From positions 2,811,273 through 2,875,272 of the forward strand of contig RPFO01000667.1 of assembly GCA_009746045.1 (NCBI GenBank): DNA of 64,000 bases, written 5' to 3'. The DNA comes from Mesostigma viride (lineage: Eukaryota > Streptophyta > Mesostigmatophyceae > Mesostigmatales > Mesostigmataceae). The translations under genes were made by a program, and so were the position numbers. Below the pieces are notes generated by a model. That model saw nothing but the letters and a program-made list of their open reading frames with translations, did not search any database and had not been told where the DNA came from. Within the stretch, counting starts at the first letter, position 1, and each line of letters begins with the position of its first letter. Positions 52,377-63,496 of the stretch are shown here, piece by piece.

Positions 52377-54118
52377 ATGATGGCTAGCGGGGATGAAAAC
52401 GCTAGCGAGACGGGGGATTTACCGCGCGGATTTGCGAGTCGTGTGGAGGAAATCTATGTGAACCATGGCAGGAACGCCTCAGCTGTCGCCTATTTTATAG
52501 CGGCAGAACTCGGCTCTGAATACCCTAAAATATTGTTGCGTAGCTCGGAAAACAAGTTACGAAGTTTGGCAGAAAAGCTTCGGATCTTTGGGTTTGAAAT
52601 CAATGGGTATGACACTCGTGAGGAGCTGGCGCAAAATATTTCAGCCAAGGTGGCGAAAATGTTAGCACAAGGTACAACAGGCATTACAAACGATGAGGAA
52701 CCGAACGGGGACTCCTCAGAGGAGGACACTGATGTCGGGGAAGCTTTGGCAGGGGCCAAAGAGGAGCAGGCGCAGGGATTTCGCCCCCCAGGTGCTAGCA
52801 CAGTTGCTGGCGCACCAGGTGCCGTTTTTCCCGCCGTTTTTGGTCATATGGCGCCTGTCGTCGGAGGGGATGGCAGGAAACAGCTTGCAAATGCAGGGAG
52901 GAGCTTGGCAAACGCGGCTGGCGCTAGTTTTGGGGGAGGCGAGGGGGTGTCTGCAGTGCCACGCTCAGGCACTTTAAAAGCGGGCGCGCGCGGGGGAGGC
53001 AAGGAGGAGAAAGCAGGTCTCCCGCGCAGTGCCAAGGGGGACGGGGCGGCCGGAATGGGACTGAGCCCCGAAATGATGGCGCAGATGAATGCCCTCATGG
53101 GGGGCTTCCAACAGCTGGGGATTGGCGGCGCCCAGGGGTTGGGAGCCGCAGTACGGGTGCCAGCACCCAGCGTGCAGGAAGGGGGCGCATGGGGGGGGCG
53201 GGGGCAGCAGGGCCCAGCCCTGCCGGGTGGACAAGCGGGCCCCATGGGTACCCGGGCACACCGACAGGCGTGGAAAGAACGCAGGGCCCAGCGTACGCTT
53301 ACCCAGGGCAGATGGGTGCAGCCTGGCCTCAGCCCTACCCACCAGCGGGTACCGCGTACGGTACCTGGGTGCCAGCGGCTGGAACCCCGTACCACATGGC
53401 GCTCGCAGCAGCCCAAGGTGGGCAGAGGAAACGGGAGAGCAAGCGGTCCAAGTGCCGGGAGTGCGGGCATCGGCACTGCCGGTGCACGTCCAGCGACAGC
53501 ACGAGCAGCGACTCGGAGGGGAGCGGGCGAGGGCGCGCGGGTGGCCGGGGCACAGGTGGGAGGTTGACCGACCTGCCAGTTACCCGCGGGGTCAACCTGC
53601 TCGAGTACCTGCCGGCGGGGCGGGCTCTCAGCGTGGTGTGGGACGTGGAAGACCACAAGTACCACCAGCGCACGGCCCCCAAGCACATGGAGACCGCCAT
53701 ACAGGGCCACAACGGCAACATGGTGGCCTGGCTGAACGTGCAAAGGGCCCCCGTGCTGCGCCAGCAGAAGGAGGGGACGGGACTTGGGTGGGCATCCAAG
53801 GAGAGGATGGAGCTGGCCCAGAACCTGTGCCACGTCTGGGATACGCTCAACAAGGAGCTCAGTCCCAACGTGTGCAGCGAGCTGGCGGGCGTGGAGTACC
53901 TGGCGCTCTGCGTGGAGGCTCTCCTGCTGGTGGAGACCAGCGGGTCTTGGAACGCGTCCGGGTACATGCTGCCCTACCGGCCGGCAGGGGGTGTCCGCAC
54001 GCGGGCGGCTCGACGAGCGCTGCGGGCACACAAGAAGGAGCGCGATGCGTTGGCGTCGGCGCGAGGAAAGGAGGACAAGGCGGAGGGAGGAGTGGCGGGC
54101 TCTTCCCAGAAGAAGTGA
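52377..54118 (+). CDS. E2 gag-like ORF1, frameshift at a G8 run
   Basis: Starts at ATG 52377 (MMASGDENASETGDLPRGFA). N-terminal conserved region to ~residue 110, then a Gly/Ala/Pro-rich middle. The frame changes in the G run at ~53191-53198. The second part has a basic Cys/His cluster KRSKCRECGHRHCRC, a Ser/Asp patch, and a conserved C-terminal domain (VTRGVNLLEYLPAGRALSVV, NKELSPNVCSELAGVEYLAL, VEALLLVETSGSWN) shared with E1. Ends TGA 54116-54118. RNA packaging role by family. The cluster is not a standard CCHC knuckle. Confidence 0.8.
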
Positions 54119-57100
54119 GAGGGCGAGGTGTATTCCCCCTCCCAGAGGTGGCCATCAAGCCCCTCGACCGCGCGCGCCTACGGTCCCGACGTAGGTATCA
54201 GCGGGCCATGCGGCGGCGGGCCCTGCTCCTGCGCAGCGCGCGAATCGTGGATGGCCTCAACTGGTTGTGGAGGGGAGCACAGGAACCGCCTGAAACGGGT
54301 CCTGTCGGTGGCATGCGGATGGCTTTGCCCGCACCTGTTGCCCAGGAGCCCGCGGGTTGCGGTACCAGCGGGGTGTCCTTAGTGACCCCCTGCACTGCGG
54401 CCCAGCAGGCGGCCCTACAAGGGCTGGAGATTGCCGCCCAGGTCCATGAGCGCCGGCTGAGAGCCGTAGCGGCAGAGGACCTGGTGCATGACGTTGAGTC
54501 TGGGCCCTATGGGCCCGACGGGCAATATGAAATAATTGCCCCGGAGAGACTTGCGCTGCCCGCGGGCGGAGTGGCGGGCAGCGTGCCGCTGATGGACTGC
54601 CTCCCCCCCAGTGGAGGGAGGTATATGGCAATATAAAAAATATTTTGAGGGAAGAGGCAGCGCAGCCAGGGCGTCGACGGCGAGTAACGCATGGCTGTGC
54701 GAGCGACACGGAGTACGCGCGCCTGAGCGTGCGGCTGGCGGAGACCGGGATGACAGAGTATAGCGAGGAGGAACCACCGGTCACCAACGGCCTGTTCGGC
54801 GTGCCCAAGCGCGATCCAGGGGTGGTGGACCCGTCAGCCCAGCGCCAGCGACTCATCTGCAACATGGTGCAGAGCAACGACAAGTTCCTCACCCCTGGCA
54901 GCTGTTACCTGCCAGATGTGGGGGCGGTGGCCGAGATGGCCGGGGGCGCGCCCAGCTACTCGAGTAAAACGGACCTGGAGACGTACTACTACCGCTTCTC
55001 TGTGCCAACGGAGTGGCGGAAGTGGTTCGCGCTGCCCCCAGTCTGGTCAGACGAGGTCGGCCAACCAGGGGAGCGCCGCCGGCTCTATCCCAGGTTCCGT
55101 GTTCTGGTGATGGGGTGGTCCCACTCGGTCCTGTTGGCGCAGGTGGCGCACATGCAGACCCTGTTCGGGCCGGGGAAGCTGAACCCCGGGCTGAGTGTGA
55201 GCGTCCCGATGCATCAGCTCGGGGTGCGCACAGTGCGTGAGGGAGGACGGGAGTGGATGGAGTTGGTGGGGGCCGCCGAGCTTGACTGGCAGCTGCTGCC
55301 CGAGGACCCTCCTCGGCCGGCGCAGTTGGTCATGATCGACGACCTGGGCACCACACACGCGCGCAGCGCAGCGGAGGCGAACGCGCTGCTGGACCGCGCA
55401 TGCACTGAGTGCTACGCGCCAGCTGGCCTGGTGGTGAATGAGAAAAAGGTCGAGCGGGCGCGGGAGGGCCAAGCTGTGGAGATCCTGGGCATCGAGTTTC
55501 ACCAAGATGGGAGCTTGTGGCCGTCGGCGAAGCGACTAGCCCTCCTCGTCCATGACACTGAGGCGGTGCTGGCCCGGGGACGAGCAAGCTACCATGAGCT
55601 GGCCTCCCTACTGGGACGCTGGGTATGGATCCAACTGCTTCGCAGGAGTCTGCTAAGCATCTGGTTCCATGCCTACAGGATGCTCCACCAAGTGCTGGCC
55701 CTCCGCAAGGGAGGACGCTTCCAACTCTGGGCAAGTGTGCGCCGGGAGCTCTGGGCGGCTGTCTGCCTGGCTCCCCTGGTGCATGCGCAGCGCAACCAGC
55801 CGCTGGACACCACCGTCGTGGCCAGTGACGCGTCGAGCCGGGGCTCCGGTGTGGTGTACGCCCGTCTGGCAGAGGCAGACGTGAAAGCTTTGTCCAACTG
55901 CCGTGAGATGAAGGGGTGGAAGACTCTGTGTGTCGGGTCGGAAGAGGTCGGTGTGGAGCGAACGGGGGAGAGGGAACATCGGGCGGTGGCGACCGCCCGC
56001 TGGCGTGTGGCGGTGAAACACCGGTGGAGGGACGCGGGTGCGCACATCAATGAGAAAGAGGCGCGCGCAGCCGTGCAGAGCCTGGAGTGGGGGCTGCGCA
56101 CGCGGGCCCGGTGGGGGCGACGGCACGTACGGCTGGTGGATAGCTCCGCCGTTCTGGGCGCACTGGTGAAGGGGCGGTCATCATCTTACCGCCTCAACAC
56201 GTGGTGCCGCCGCGCTGCCGCCCTGGGCTGTGCCAGCAACACCAGGTACCACTGGGTGTACATCCGCTCGGAGCGAAACCCCGCTGACGCGCCCAGCCGG
56301 GGCCGGTGGGTGCGGGACCTTACCGCCGATGGCGATGTGGAGAGTAACCCGGGGCCGGGAGGGCGGCAGGAGCTACTGGAGAGCACCGTGCTGCCCGCGA
56401 CCCTGCGCAGCTACCATCGCGCAGTGATCGCGTACCTTCTTTGGGCTGAGCCCTATGGTGCTGTACCGCCGGAGGAAGCGGAGAGCGTGTTCTGCGAGTG
56501 GCTCGTGTCTGTCTACGAGGATGGAGGGGGAGCAGGGCGTTCCATGTGCATGAGGGCGCTGTGTGGGCTGCAACTGTACTACCCCAGCCAAGTGCAGGGG
56601 TGGCGCGAGGCCCGCCGACTCCTGTACGGGTGGCAGCGACGCGTGCAAACCCATAGCCCCAATCCGGTGCCGTGGGAGCTGCTCTACCTGGTGGTGCAGA
56701 TCCTCCGCTGGCAGGGGGCGCCCATGGCAGCAGCCGTGTGCGTCATCACTTTCCAGCAATACCTGCGCATCGGGGAGGCCTTCAAGCTCCGAGTGGGGGA
56801 CGTGGCGCTGCGCGGCGACCGTCGCCTGGGGCAGCGAGGCCTGGGCGCGCTGCTTCTGCGGGATCCCAAGACAGCCAAGGGGGGTGCACAGGCGGTGGTG
56901 GTGCAGGACCCCCTCTCGCTGTACGTGCTCGAGCGCCTGTGCGCTGGGCGGGAGCCCGAGGAGCCCTTGTTTGGGAGCCTCAACTACAGCCAGTTCTCTC
57001 GTCGGTGGCACGCGGCGTGGGATGTTCTGGGCCTGCGGGGGATGTTTCCGCCCTACTCCATGCGACATGGTGGGGCAACGTACGACTACCTGCAGGGCGT

Positions 57101-57260
57101 TTCACTCCCAGACATCCAGAAGCGCGGGCGTTGGCGCCAGTTCAAGTCGGTGGACCACTATGTGGGCCTGCACCGTGCTCTAGCGGTGCAAGTGCCGCGG
57201 TGGGTGTGGTTGCTGGCTGAGGAGTTCCCCCCCGCTCAGTGGAGTTCACACTGGCAGTAG
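54119..57260 (+). CDS. E2 ORF2: RT, RNase H, 2A peptide, tyrosine recombinase
   Basis: The N-terminal part (54119-54605) is at -1 to gag: RGRGVFPLPEVAIKPLDRAR. A C7 run at ~54605-54611 shifts the frame; E1 is continuous there. From 54645 there are 871 residues: RT motif A KTDLETYYYRF, GWSHSVLLAQ, catalytic MIDDLG (residues 230-235); RNase H with D395 in ASDASSRGSG, HINEKEARAAV, VRLVDSSAV, ERNPADAPSRG; 2A GDVESNPGP ending at residue 571; recombinase with R708 (LRIGEAF), R807 (YSMRHGG), W in GRW, and nucleophile Y839 (DHYVGL). The usual His of HxxR is Tyr (YSMR). Ends TAG 57258-57260. Confidence 0.93.
56331..56357 (+). other. 2A ribosome-skipping motif in E2
   Basis: GDVESNPGP in the ORF2 frame, 16 residues after NPADAPSRG of RNase H. 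The predicted break between Gly and Pro frees the recombinase with an N-terminal Pro. Confidence 0.9.
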
Positions 57261-57338
57261 CAAGTGTGGGGATGCGCCTGCCCCGGTCTAGGCCGGGGGG
57301 GCGCAGTATAAAACGATGCAGCTCCGTTGGAGGAGTCG

Positions 57339-57374
57339 GCAGGGCGCACTCCAGCGGACACGCTGGGGCCCTGC
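57339..57374 (+). other. YR-element 3' hairpin, E2 copy 1
   Basis: Outer stem GCAGGGC/GCCCTGC, GCACT, inner stem CCAGC/GCTGG, loop GGACAC. Confidence 0.75.
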
Positions 57375-57443
57375 TGGTTTTGGGCGTCACGCCATCATCC
57401 TGATTTCCGGTTTGGCTCAACTTTGACCGTATCCTGCCTTGGA

Positions 57444-57486
57444 CAGAGCCGGCGGGGCGCACTCTAGTGGATACACTAGGGCTCTG
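57444..57486 (+). other. YR-element 3' hairpin, E2 copy 2
   Basis: Outer stem CAGAGCC/GGCTCTG, a larger 5' internal loop ending GCACT, inner stem CTAGT/ACTAG, loop GGATAC. Confidence 0.75.
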
Positions 57487-57510
57487 CGGGTACCTGCGTT
57501 GACTGGTGCA

Positions 57511-57548
57511 GGGGAGGCGCACTCTAGCAGCCACGCTAGGGCTTCCCC
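57511..57548 (+). other. YR-element 3' hairpin, E2 copy 3
   Basis: Outer stem GGGGAGGC/GCTTCCCC (8 bp, one G.U), GCACT, inner stem CTAGC/GCTAG, loop AGCCAC. Confidence 0.75.
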
Positions 57549-57596
57549 CTCTACAACCACTCCAGATGCGGCCGGGGACGGCCAGGTTGGAGATGC

Positions 57597-57750
57597 GGGT
57601 GTTATATGGTGGCAGCCGCCTGGGACTTGCGCACAATTTGCCAGTCTCTCGGTCTACCAAGGCCTGCAAGCGGCTTAAGCATATAATTTTGCAATAAACA
57701 AGTTCTGGTGCCTTCTCAAACAAAGTGAACCTGAAAGCATGCACAGAGGA
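57597..57750 (+). repeat. E2 B1 repeat
   Basis: 154 bp from GGTGTTATATGGTGGCAGCC to GCACAGAGGA. The 3' part (AATAAACAAGTTCTGGTGCC) is related to E1 B. Directly followed by A2. Confidence 0.93.
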
Positions 57751-58226
57751 TGGTTGATCTTACGATCTGGATACCCTGATTTGCGACTAAGGGGAGCGGA
57801 GTGCGAGTCGGTGCCGCTGCCTCATGGCTGATCTGCGAGAAATGCTCATGGAAAGGGTGAAAGTCCCTGCAAATGACCTCTGGACTGCTTCCAAGTACTT
57901 GGATGTAGTTCAAAGTACTTCATTGGTACTACAGGGTAGTACAATCTACTTCAAACTAGTTCAAACTAGCTCAGGCTAGTAAAGATTCGTTCAGGTGTAG
58001 CACAACCTGCCTAGGAGGTGGTATGACCACCTGGGTTGAAGTAGACAGTGACTAAACGTAGTACAATGTCGAAAGAATCAGTACAAGTGAGTTCTTTGTA
58101 GTACAACTGGTCAGTGGCACCTAGGCGCCGCGCCAGTACTGTACCGGACTTGCATTCGTCACCGTGCGCATGCAATGCAGCCAATTTATTGAGGAAGACA
58201 TGGCGGCGCATGCTTTATCAGTTTTC
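57751..58226 (+). repeat. E2 A2 repeat
   Basis: 476 bp, copy of A1 with about four differences. Confidence 0.95.
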
Positions 58227-58241
58227 CCCACCCACCCACCC
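58226..58241 (-). other. G-quadruplex-capable spacer, E2 A2/B2
   Basis: CCCCACCCACCCACCC; the same 16-mer as in E1. Followed by (TTTG)n. Confidence 0.9.
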
Positions 58242-58274
58242 TCTTTTGTTTGTTTGTTTGTTTGTTGTCTCTGG

Positions 58275-58365
58275 GGGTGTTATATGGTGGCAGCCGCCTG
58301 GGACTTGCGCACAATTTGCCAGTCTCTCGGTCTACCAAGGCCTGCAAGCGGCTTAAGCATATAAT
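58275..58365 (+). repeat. E2 B2 repeat, 3' shortened
   Basis: 91 bp matching the first part of B1 and ending at AGCATATAAT, where the G2 integrase sequence begins. Confidence 0.9.
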
Positions 58366-61300
58366 GCATCATGCAACATCTGAGCAGCAACCATACTGTG
58401 AGCTTCCTGGAAGGATGCTATCAGCTGGTGGATAGAGGTTAGGCGTCTTCTGAAGGGGCCTTCAGCATCCCTGTCAGGTAACTCCAGGTCAAATGGAGTC
58501 AAGGGGCACTGGCCATGGCAAATGACAAATGGAGACATTCGGTGAGGAGCCAGGGGTGAGTTGTTGATGGCAAACTCTACGAAGGGAAGTTTCTTGTCCC
58601 ATTCCTTGTTATCATGGGTACAATAGTGCTTCTGGCATTCCCGTACAATGCGGTTCAGCCTCTCCACAGCCCCCGTGCTGGCACACCTGTATGCTACTCC
58701 AAAGGCCAACTTAGTGTCCAGGATGTCAAAGAAGGACTTCCAAAACCCAGACATCCACAAGGGATCCTGGTCAGTGATGATTACGCGTGGCATGCCATGC
58801 AGTCTGTACACCTCCTTCATGAACAACTCTACACACTGGGCAGCTGTGAGATGGGCATTGCAGGGGATGAGGTGGCACATTCTAGACAGCCTGTCCATCA
58901 CCACTAGTATCCTGTCATTGCCAGCATCAGAAACAGGCAAGCCACAAATGAAGTCCATGGTCACACTGATCCAGGGTCGAAGGGGAATAGGCATGGCCAT
59001 AGGAAAGATAGGCACTGCCTGAGTCCTAACCTTATTCCTTTGGCATGAGTCACAGGAAGCCACATAGGCTTTGATATCACGAAACATGCCAGGCCACCAA
59101 AACCTCTCTTGTACTTCATGGAGGAGCTTAGCATACCCAGGATGACATGCAGTCACGTCGTCATGGAAGCAATGCAACACAGTGGGAATGGCCATTTCTG
59201 GCACATAGACCTTCCTGGTTACTACATGATCTGCATCCTGGGTGTGGACATACAGGACTCCCTCCCAGTACTCCACAGGTCTGTTACCAAAGCTTCCTTC
59301 CTGAATGGCCTTAGTGGCCAGGTCCTCAGTTTTAGTGAAGGCCTTAATCACGTCCAGCAGGGCTATACTCATAGGGTTAGGCAGGACTAGCTGTTTGCCA
59401 GGTCCTAAAGGCTGCAGCTGCAGCACCTCACCCTCCTGCAGGTGACTAGTGACTAGATGCTTGGATGACAGAACATCAGCCACAGGTGTACGTGACTTCC
59501 CCTTGATCTCAGCTGCCAATCCTCTAGACTTGGTCAGCATCCCTGGCTCCAGTATCCACTTCCTGGGCCGTCCCTTCCCCCTCCTAGGATTCTCTGTGCT
59601 TGGTTGTGTAGTGAGAGTGGGCTGGCTACTAGCAGAACCCTCCCTAAGACTGCTCTGCAGTGACTGACCCCCACCCTGGACGCCTGTCGACCCTGGGACA
59701 GAGCCCTGGTCAATGAGCATCTCGTGACTAAAGCTAGCCTCTACAGGGGGTGGGCTCAGCTTGGAGGTTTGCTGGTTAGCTGCCTGTGCCCTGGTGACAG
59801 CACCACACTCTACTACAGAAACCATGGCAGCACAAATATCCAGATCCTCGTGAAATGCTCCCATCAGATCCCTTCTTCTAGAGAGGGCGTCTGGCACCAC
59901 ATTCTGTGATCCTGGGACATACTGCACAGAGAAAGGATAGAATCCCCCTAGGTACTCCATCCACCCAGCCATCCTCTTACTCATCCTACTCTGTTCTAGC
60001 ACGTGCACCAAGGGCCTGTGGTCAGTCATCAGGGTGATAGACTCTTGCCCTAGCCCATCTGTAGCACTGCTAGCCACAGAAAACTGAGCTCCCTTCAACA
60101 GATGCTCCCACTTGTGACATGCTACCACTAAACCCAGCAACTCCTGCTCGTGTACAGGGTAGTTACGTTCAGCTGAGCTCATGGTTTTAGACATGTACTC
60201 CACTGGCTGTGGTCCATAGCCATGGTCTTGCATCAGCACAGCACCTATGGCGCCTTGAGAGGCATCTGACCTAACCTGATAAGGTAGATCTGGATTGGGA
60301 CCCACTAGCACAGGGGTGGATGTGAGCTTCTGCTTCAACAGGTCAAAGGCCTGCTGACACCTATCTGTCCACTCAAACTGAACATCCTTCTTGATTAACT
60401 CAAGCAAGGGGGTGGAGATGGCAGCCATGTCAGGGATAAAACGCCTGTACCACCCCACCATGCCCAGGAAGGACTTGACATCATGTGCAGACTGCAACAC
60501 AGGCCACTCAAGGATGGCAGCAATCTTAGCATTGTCAGGTGTCATACCCAAGGAACTCAACTTGTACCCTAGGAACCCCACTTCATGCCCCCACTCCACC
60601 TTAGACCTCTTGACAGACAAGTGGTAGTGCTGGATGACCTTCAGGACCTCCTCCACGTTCTCCAGATGCTCCTTGAACGTCTTTGAGTGCACCAGGATGT
60701 CGTCCATGTAGGCCACCACGCAGGTCCTGAACACGGGTCTTGCAGGGTCACACAGGTGGGCAATGTCTTTGAACCTGGGATTCCTGAGATCAGGGGAGAT
60801 CTGAGGCAGAGAGTTCCCTGTCAGATGGCCAAAGATAGCATTCACAAACATCTGCATAGTAGCTGGGCTGTTGGAGGCCCCCATGGGCATCACAGTCCAC
60901 TGGAACTGACCCCAGGGTGTGGAGAATGCAGTTTTTGGAATGTCCTCAGTAGCTATCCTGATCTGCCAGAACGCGTGTCTAAGGTCAAACTTGGTGAAGT
61001 AAGATGATCCAGCTGTCCTCTCTAGCAGCTCATCAATCCGTGGCAAGGGATACTTGGACTTCACTGTGACCTTGTTCAGGCCTCTCAGATCAATGCACAA
61101 CCGCCATCCACCATCATGCTTGGGGACAAGCAAACACCCAGAGCTGAAAGGACTATTGGCAGGAAGAATGAGTCCAGCTTCCAACAGGCCTGTCAAGATC
61201 ACCTTCAGCTCTGCCATCTCAGCTGGCCCCATCCTGTACATGGGAACAAAGGGAGGCCTGGCACCATCCACAAGCTTGATGACATGAGTGATTGGCCCTT

Positions 61301-62309
61301 CAGGAGGGTACTGTGGCATTTTGTCCTCAAAAATGGCAGCAAACCTGTCCAAAAGGGCATCATGCAGCTTCTGCTCCTCCTCTGTGACAGCTGGTACTGG
61401 GTTCACAGCATTCACCGTGTGGCCATGAGTCTCATCAGAGGGTGAGTTAGGAACCAGCTGTAAGAGAAAGACGTGTTCCACTGGGTAAGTAGCCAGGTAA
61501 GACAAGGTGTGATTGGCAGACCATACGTGCTTAAGTAATGCAGCACGTTTCTCTTCCAGTGAAGGCACCTTGACGTCCTCCTTGGCACCTGCAACCCCTC
61601 TCCCATCATTGACAGCCTCATTAGTAGAACAGCACTCTGTGACTGGTCTTTCTCCCCCCTTAATCACTGTGGTGGCGTCCCACACTGACCCATCCTGAAA
61701 CTGCACCACCTTCTCAGACCACAAGATGGCAGGATTAGCAGACTCCAACCATGGCATCCCCAGAATCACATCAGCAGCAGTGAGTGGAATGACATCTGCT
61801 GTGACAGACAAGGTTTGACGTGAGCACACTTGAAAAAGCAGTTGCACGTAGCCAGGTGAGTTACTCTGCCTACCATCAGAATATTGGACCTTAACAGGCA
61901 CAGGGTGGGGGAGCACTGGTAGATGCAGCTCCTGCACCAAGGAAGTGGAAATGTAGTTACTTCCTGCACCTGAGTCAATCATGAAGAGACATAAAGGCTG
62001 AGCCAAAGGGACTGGCACGTTCAACAGCCTAGCCTGGAACTTCAAGAGTTGACTGGGAATAGGAGGGCCCAATGGGGTGGTGGAATCAGAGGCAACAAGT
62101 TGTTCACAGGACGGACATGCACAGCAGGCAAACCAGTTAACTCCACCGCTGGACGTAGTCCTGGGGGCTCCACTAGTTTTTTGGCAGCTCAGGAGGATGA
62201 TCTGAGACGAGCTCCCCACTGAAGGCTGCACCTGCTGATCCTCTATGCCGTCTGCCTCCCCTTCTCCCTCCTCCTCCTCTGCTAGGAGGTGCCACAGGGC
62301 GTTGACCAT
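58366..62309 (-). CDS. G2 pol: protease, RT, RNase H, integrase core
   Basis: About 1314 residues before the E2 junction. Protease: LFMIDSGAGSNYISTSLVQE and ADVILGMPWLE. RT: EAGLILPANSPFSSGCLLVP, KFDLRHAFWQIRI, a ~29-residue insertion starting GNSLPQISPDL, then VVAYMDDILVHSKTF (YMDD). RNase H: VRSDASQGAIGAVLMQDHGY, an insertion, TLMTDHRPLVHVLEQ. A ~100-residue linker rich in Ser/Gln/Pro separates RNase H from integrase (HHCC: CHPGYAKLLHE, CDSCQRNK; core TMDFICGLP, IITDQDPLW, GAVERLNRIVRE). The frame continues at 51810 once E2 is removed. Confidence 0.95.
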
Positions 62310-63496
62310 CCGACGCCTGTCTTGCCTGTTGAACCCTTGGGCTGGAATGGTCCCTTGCCCGAAGCCTGGAAGTTGGGTCTAAACCCAGGCTGTGCCCTGT
62401 GGTCGCTCTGGCTCACCCCAGGAGGGAAGGTGGATGGTCTGGTGAATGGAAGAACCCCCTGAGGACCCTTGGTGTCGCTGGGAACTGGTCTCGCTTGGGG
62501 CAATCCCGTGCAAAGTGTCCCAGCTGGCCACACGTGAAACAGGCTCCTTTGGACTGCTCCATGGCACTGAGCTCCTCCATCACAGCGTTCAGCTGGTTCA
62601 GGGGCTTCTTAACAGCAGGCGCCTGGTTGCCTGCAGCAGGCTCCCACTTGAGGGAAAAGTCAGGGACACGGCACAGCGTGAGGGCATAAGACAGCACAGT
62701 ATCCCACTTCCACTCGACATAGTCGAAAGGGGAGAAATGCTTGTCAATATCCACCCTGACTTGAGGGGAAGCCCATGCAGAAACCTGTGAAGAGCTTCAG
62801 AATCAGAGCACTGGGGGATTTTGGCCCTCAGGTTGGTAAACGTCTCTACGTATTGTGGTAGTGTCAGGCCGGACTGAGTACAGTTGGCCAACGCGTCCCG
62901 GTCCAGACGGAGCTGGTCCTGGGGAAGGAGAAAACGTCGAAATGAAAGCATGAGAGATGGCAAATCCTTGCAAGTATTACCTGCCGAGGATCGTAAAAAC
63001 TCATCAAACCTGTCGGCTGCACTGTCGCTCATTCGCTGTCGAACCATCTTCTTCTGGATGTCCAGGGAAAGTCGTTCTTCCGCTCGTTTGCCGTAGTTAG
63101 CAAAGTGGATAGCGAACACATCCTGGAATCGAGTAGAGAAATGATCGAAACTGCGGTGGGTTAGATTGGTGAGCGACAGCTTGTCTACGGATTCGATTTT
63201 TGGAAATGGCGGGGCGGAACCTTGATGCGGTGGTATAGTGACGGTCACGGGGACGTCGCTGGCGGGGGTGGTGAAGGTGACCGAGGTCGTCTGCGCTGGA
63301 TCCTGCCTATCGCTATCCTGCGTCTCATTCCTCGTAGTAACTGCGGTACTATAGGTAAAACCCTTCCGTCACCCAACCGAGGAGCCTCTCTCCCCAATCC
63401 AGCAACCATGTCACGCATGGCCGCCTCCTCCTCCTCAATTCTCTGACGAAGTCTTCCCACATCCTGTTCCACCTCCTCCACCATCTTTCTATACAT
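62310..63496 (-). pseudogene. G2 gag, several frameshifts
   Basis: Pieces in order on the minus strand: a coiled-coil start (MYRKMVEEVEQDVGRLRQRI, 63496 on); a frame change near 63380; a capsid-like region (HFSTRFQDVFAIHFANYGKR, SAADRFDEFLRSSAG, TLPQYVETFTNLRAK, LHRFLHGLP); a frame change at a C4 run near 62760; VDIDKHFSPFDYVEWKWDTV and the zinc knuckle CFTCGQLGHFARDC; a frame change near 62490; a Gly/Pro/Gln-rich tail to ~62284. The order and domains are those of Ty3 Gag. Breaks fall at or near C/G runs. Confidence 0.8.

Larger units (their letters stand above)
51811..58365 (+). mobile_element. E2: near-complete PAT/Kangaroo-like YR retrotransposon
   Basis: 6555 bp: A1 (51811-52286), gag, ORF2 (RT-RNase H-2A-YR), three 3' hairpins, B1 (57597-57750), A2 (57751-58226), G-rich spacer, B2 (58275-58365). 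The split direct repeat order is that of PAT/Kangaroo/Ngaro. A1 and A2 differ at about four positions. No target-site duplication; excising it restores G2 pol exactly. B2 is 91 bp against 154 bp for B1. Two homopolymer frameshifts (gag ~53191, ORF2 ~54605) are the only coding defects. Confidence 0.95.
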
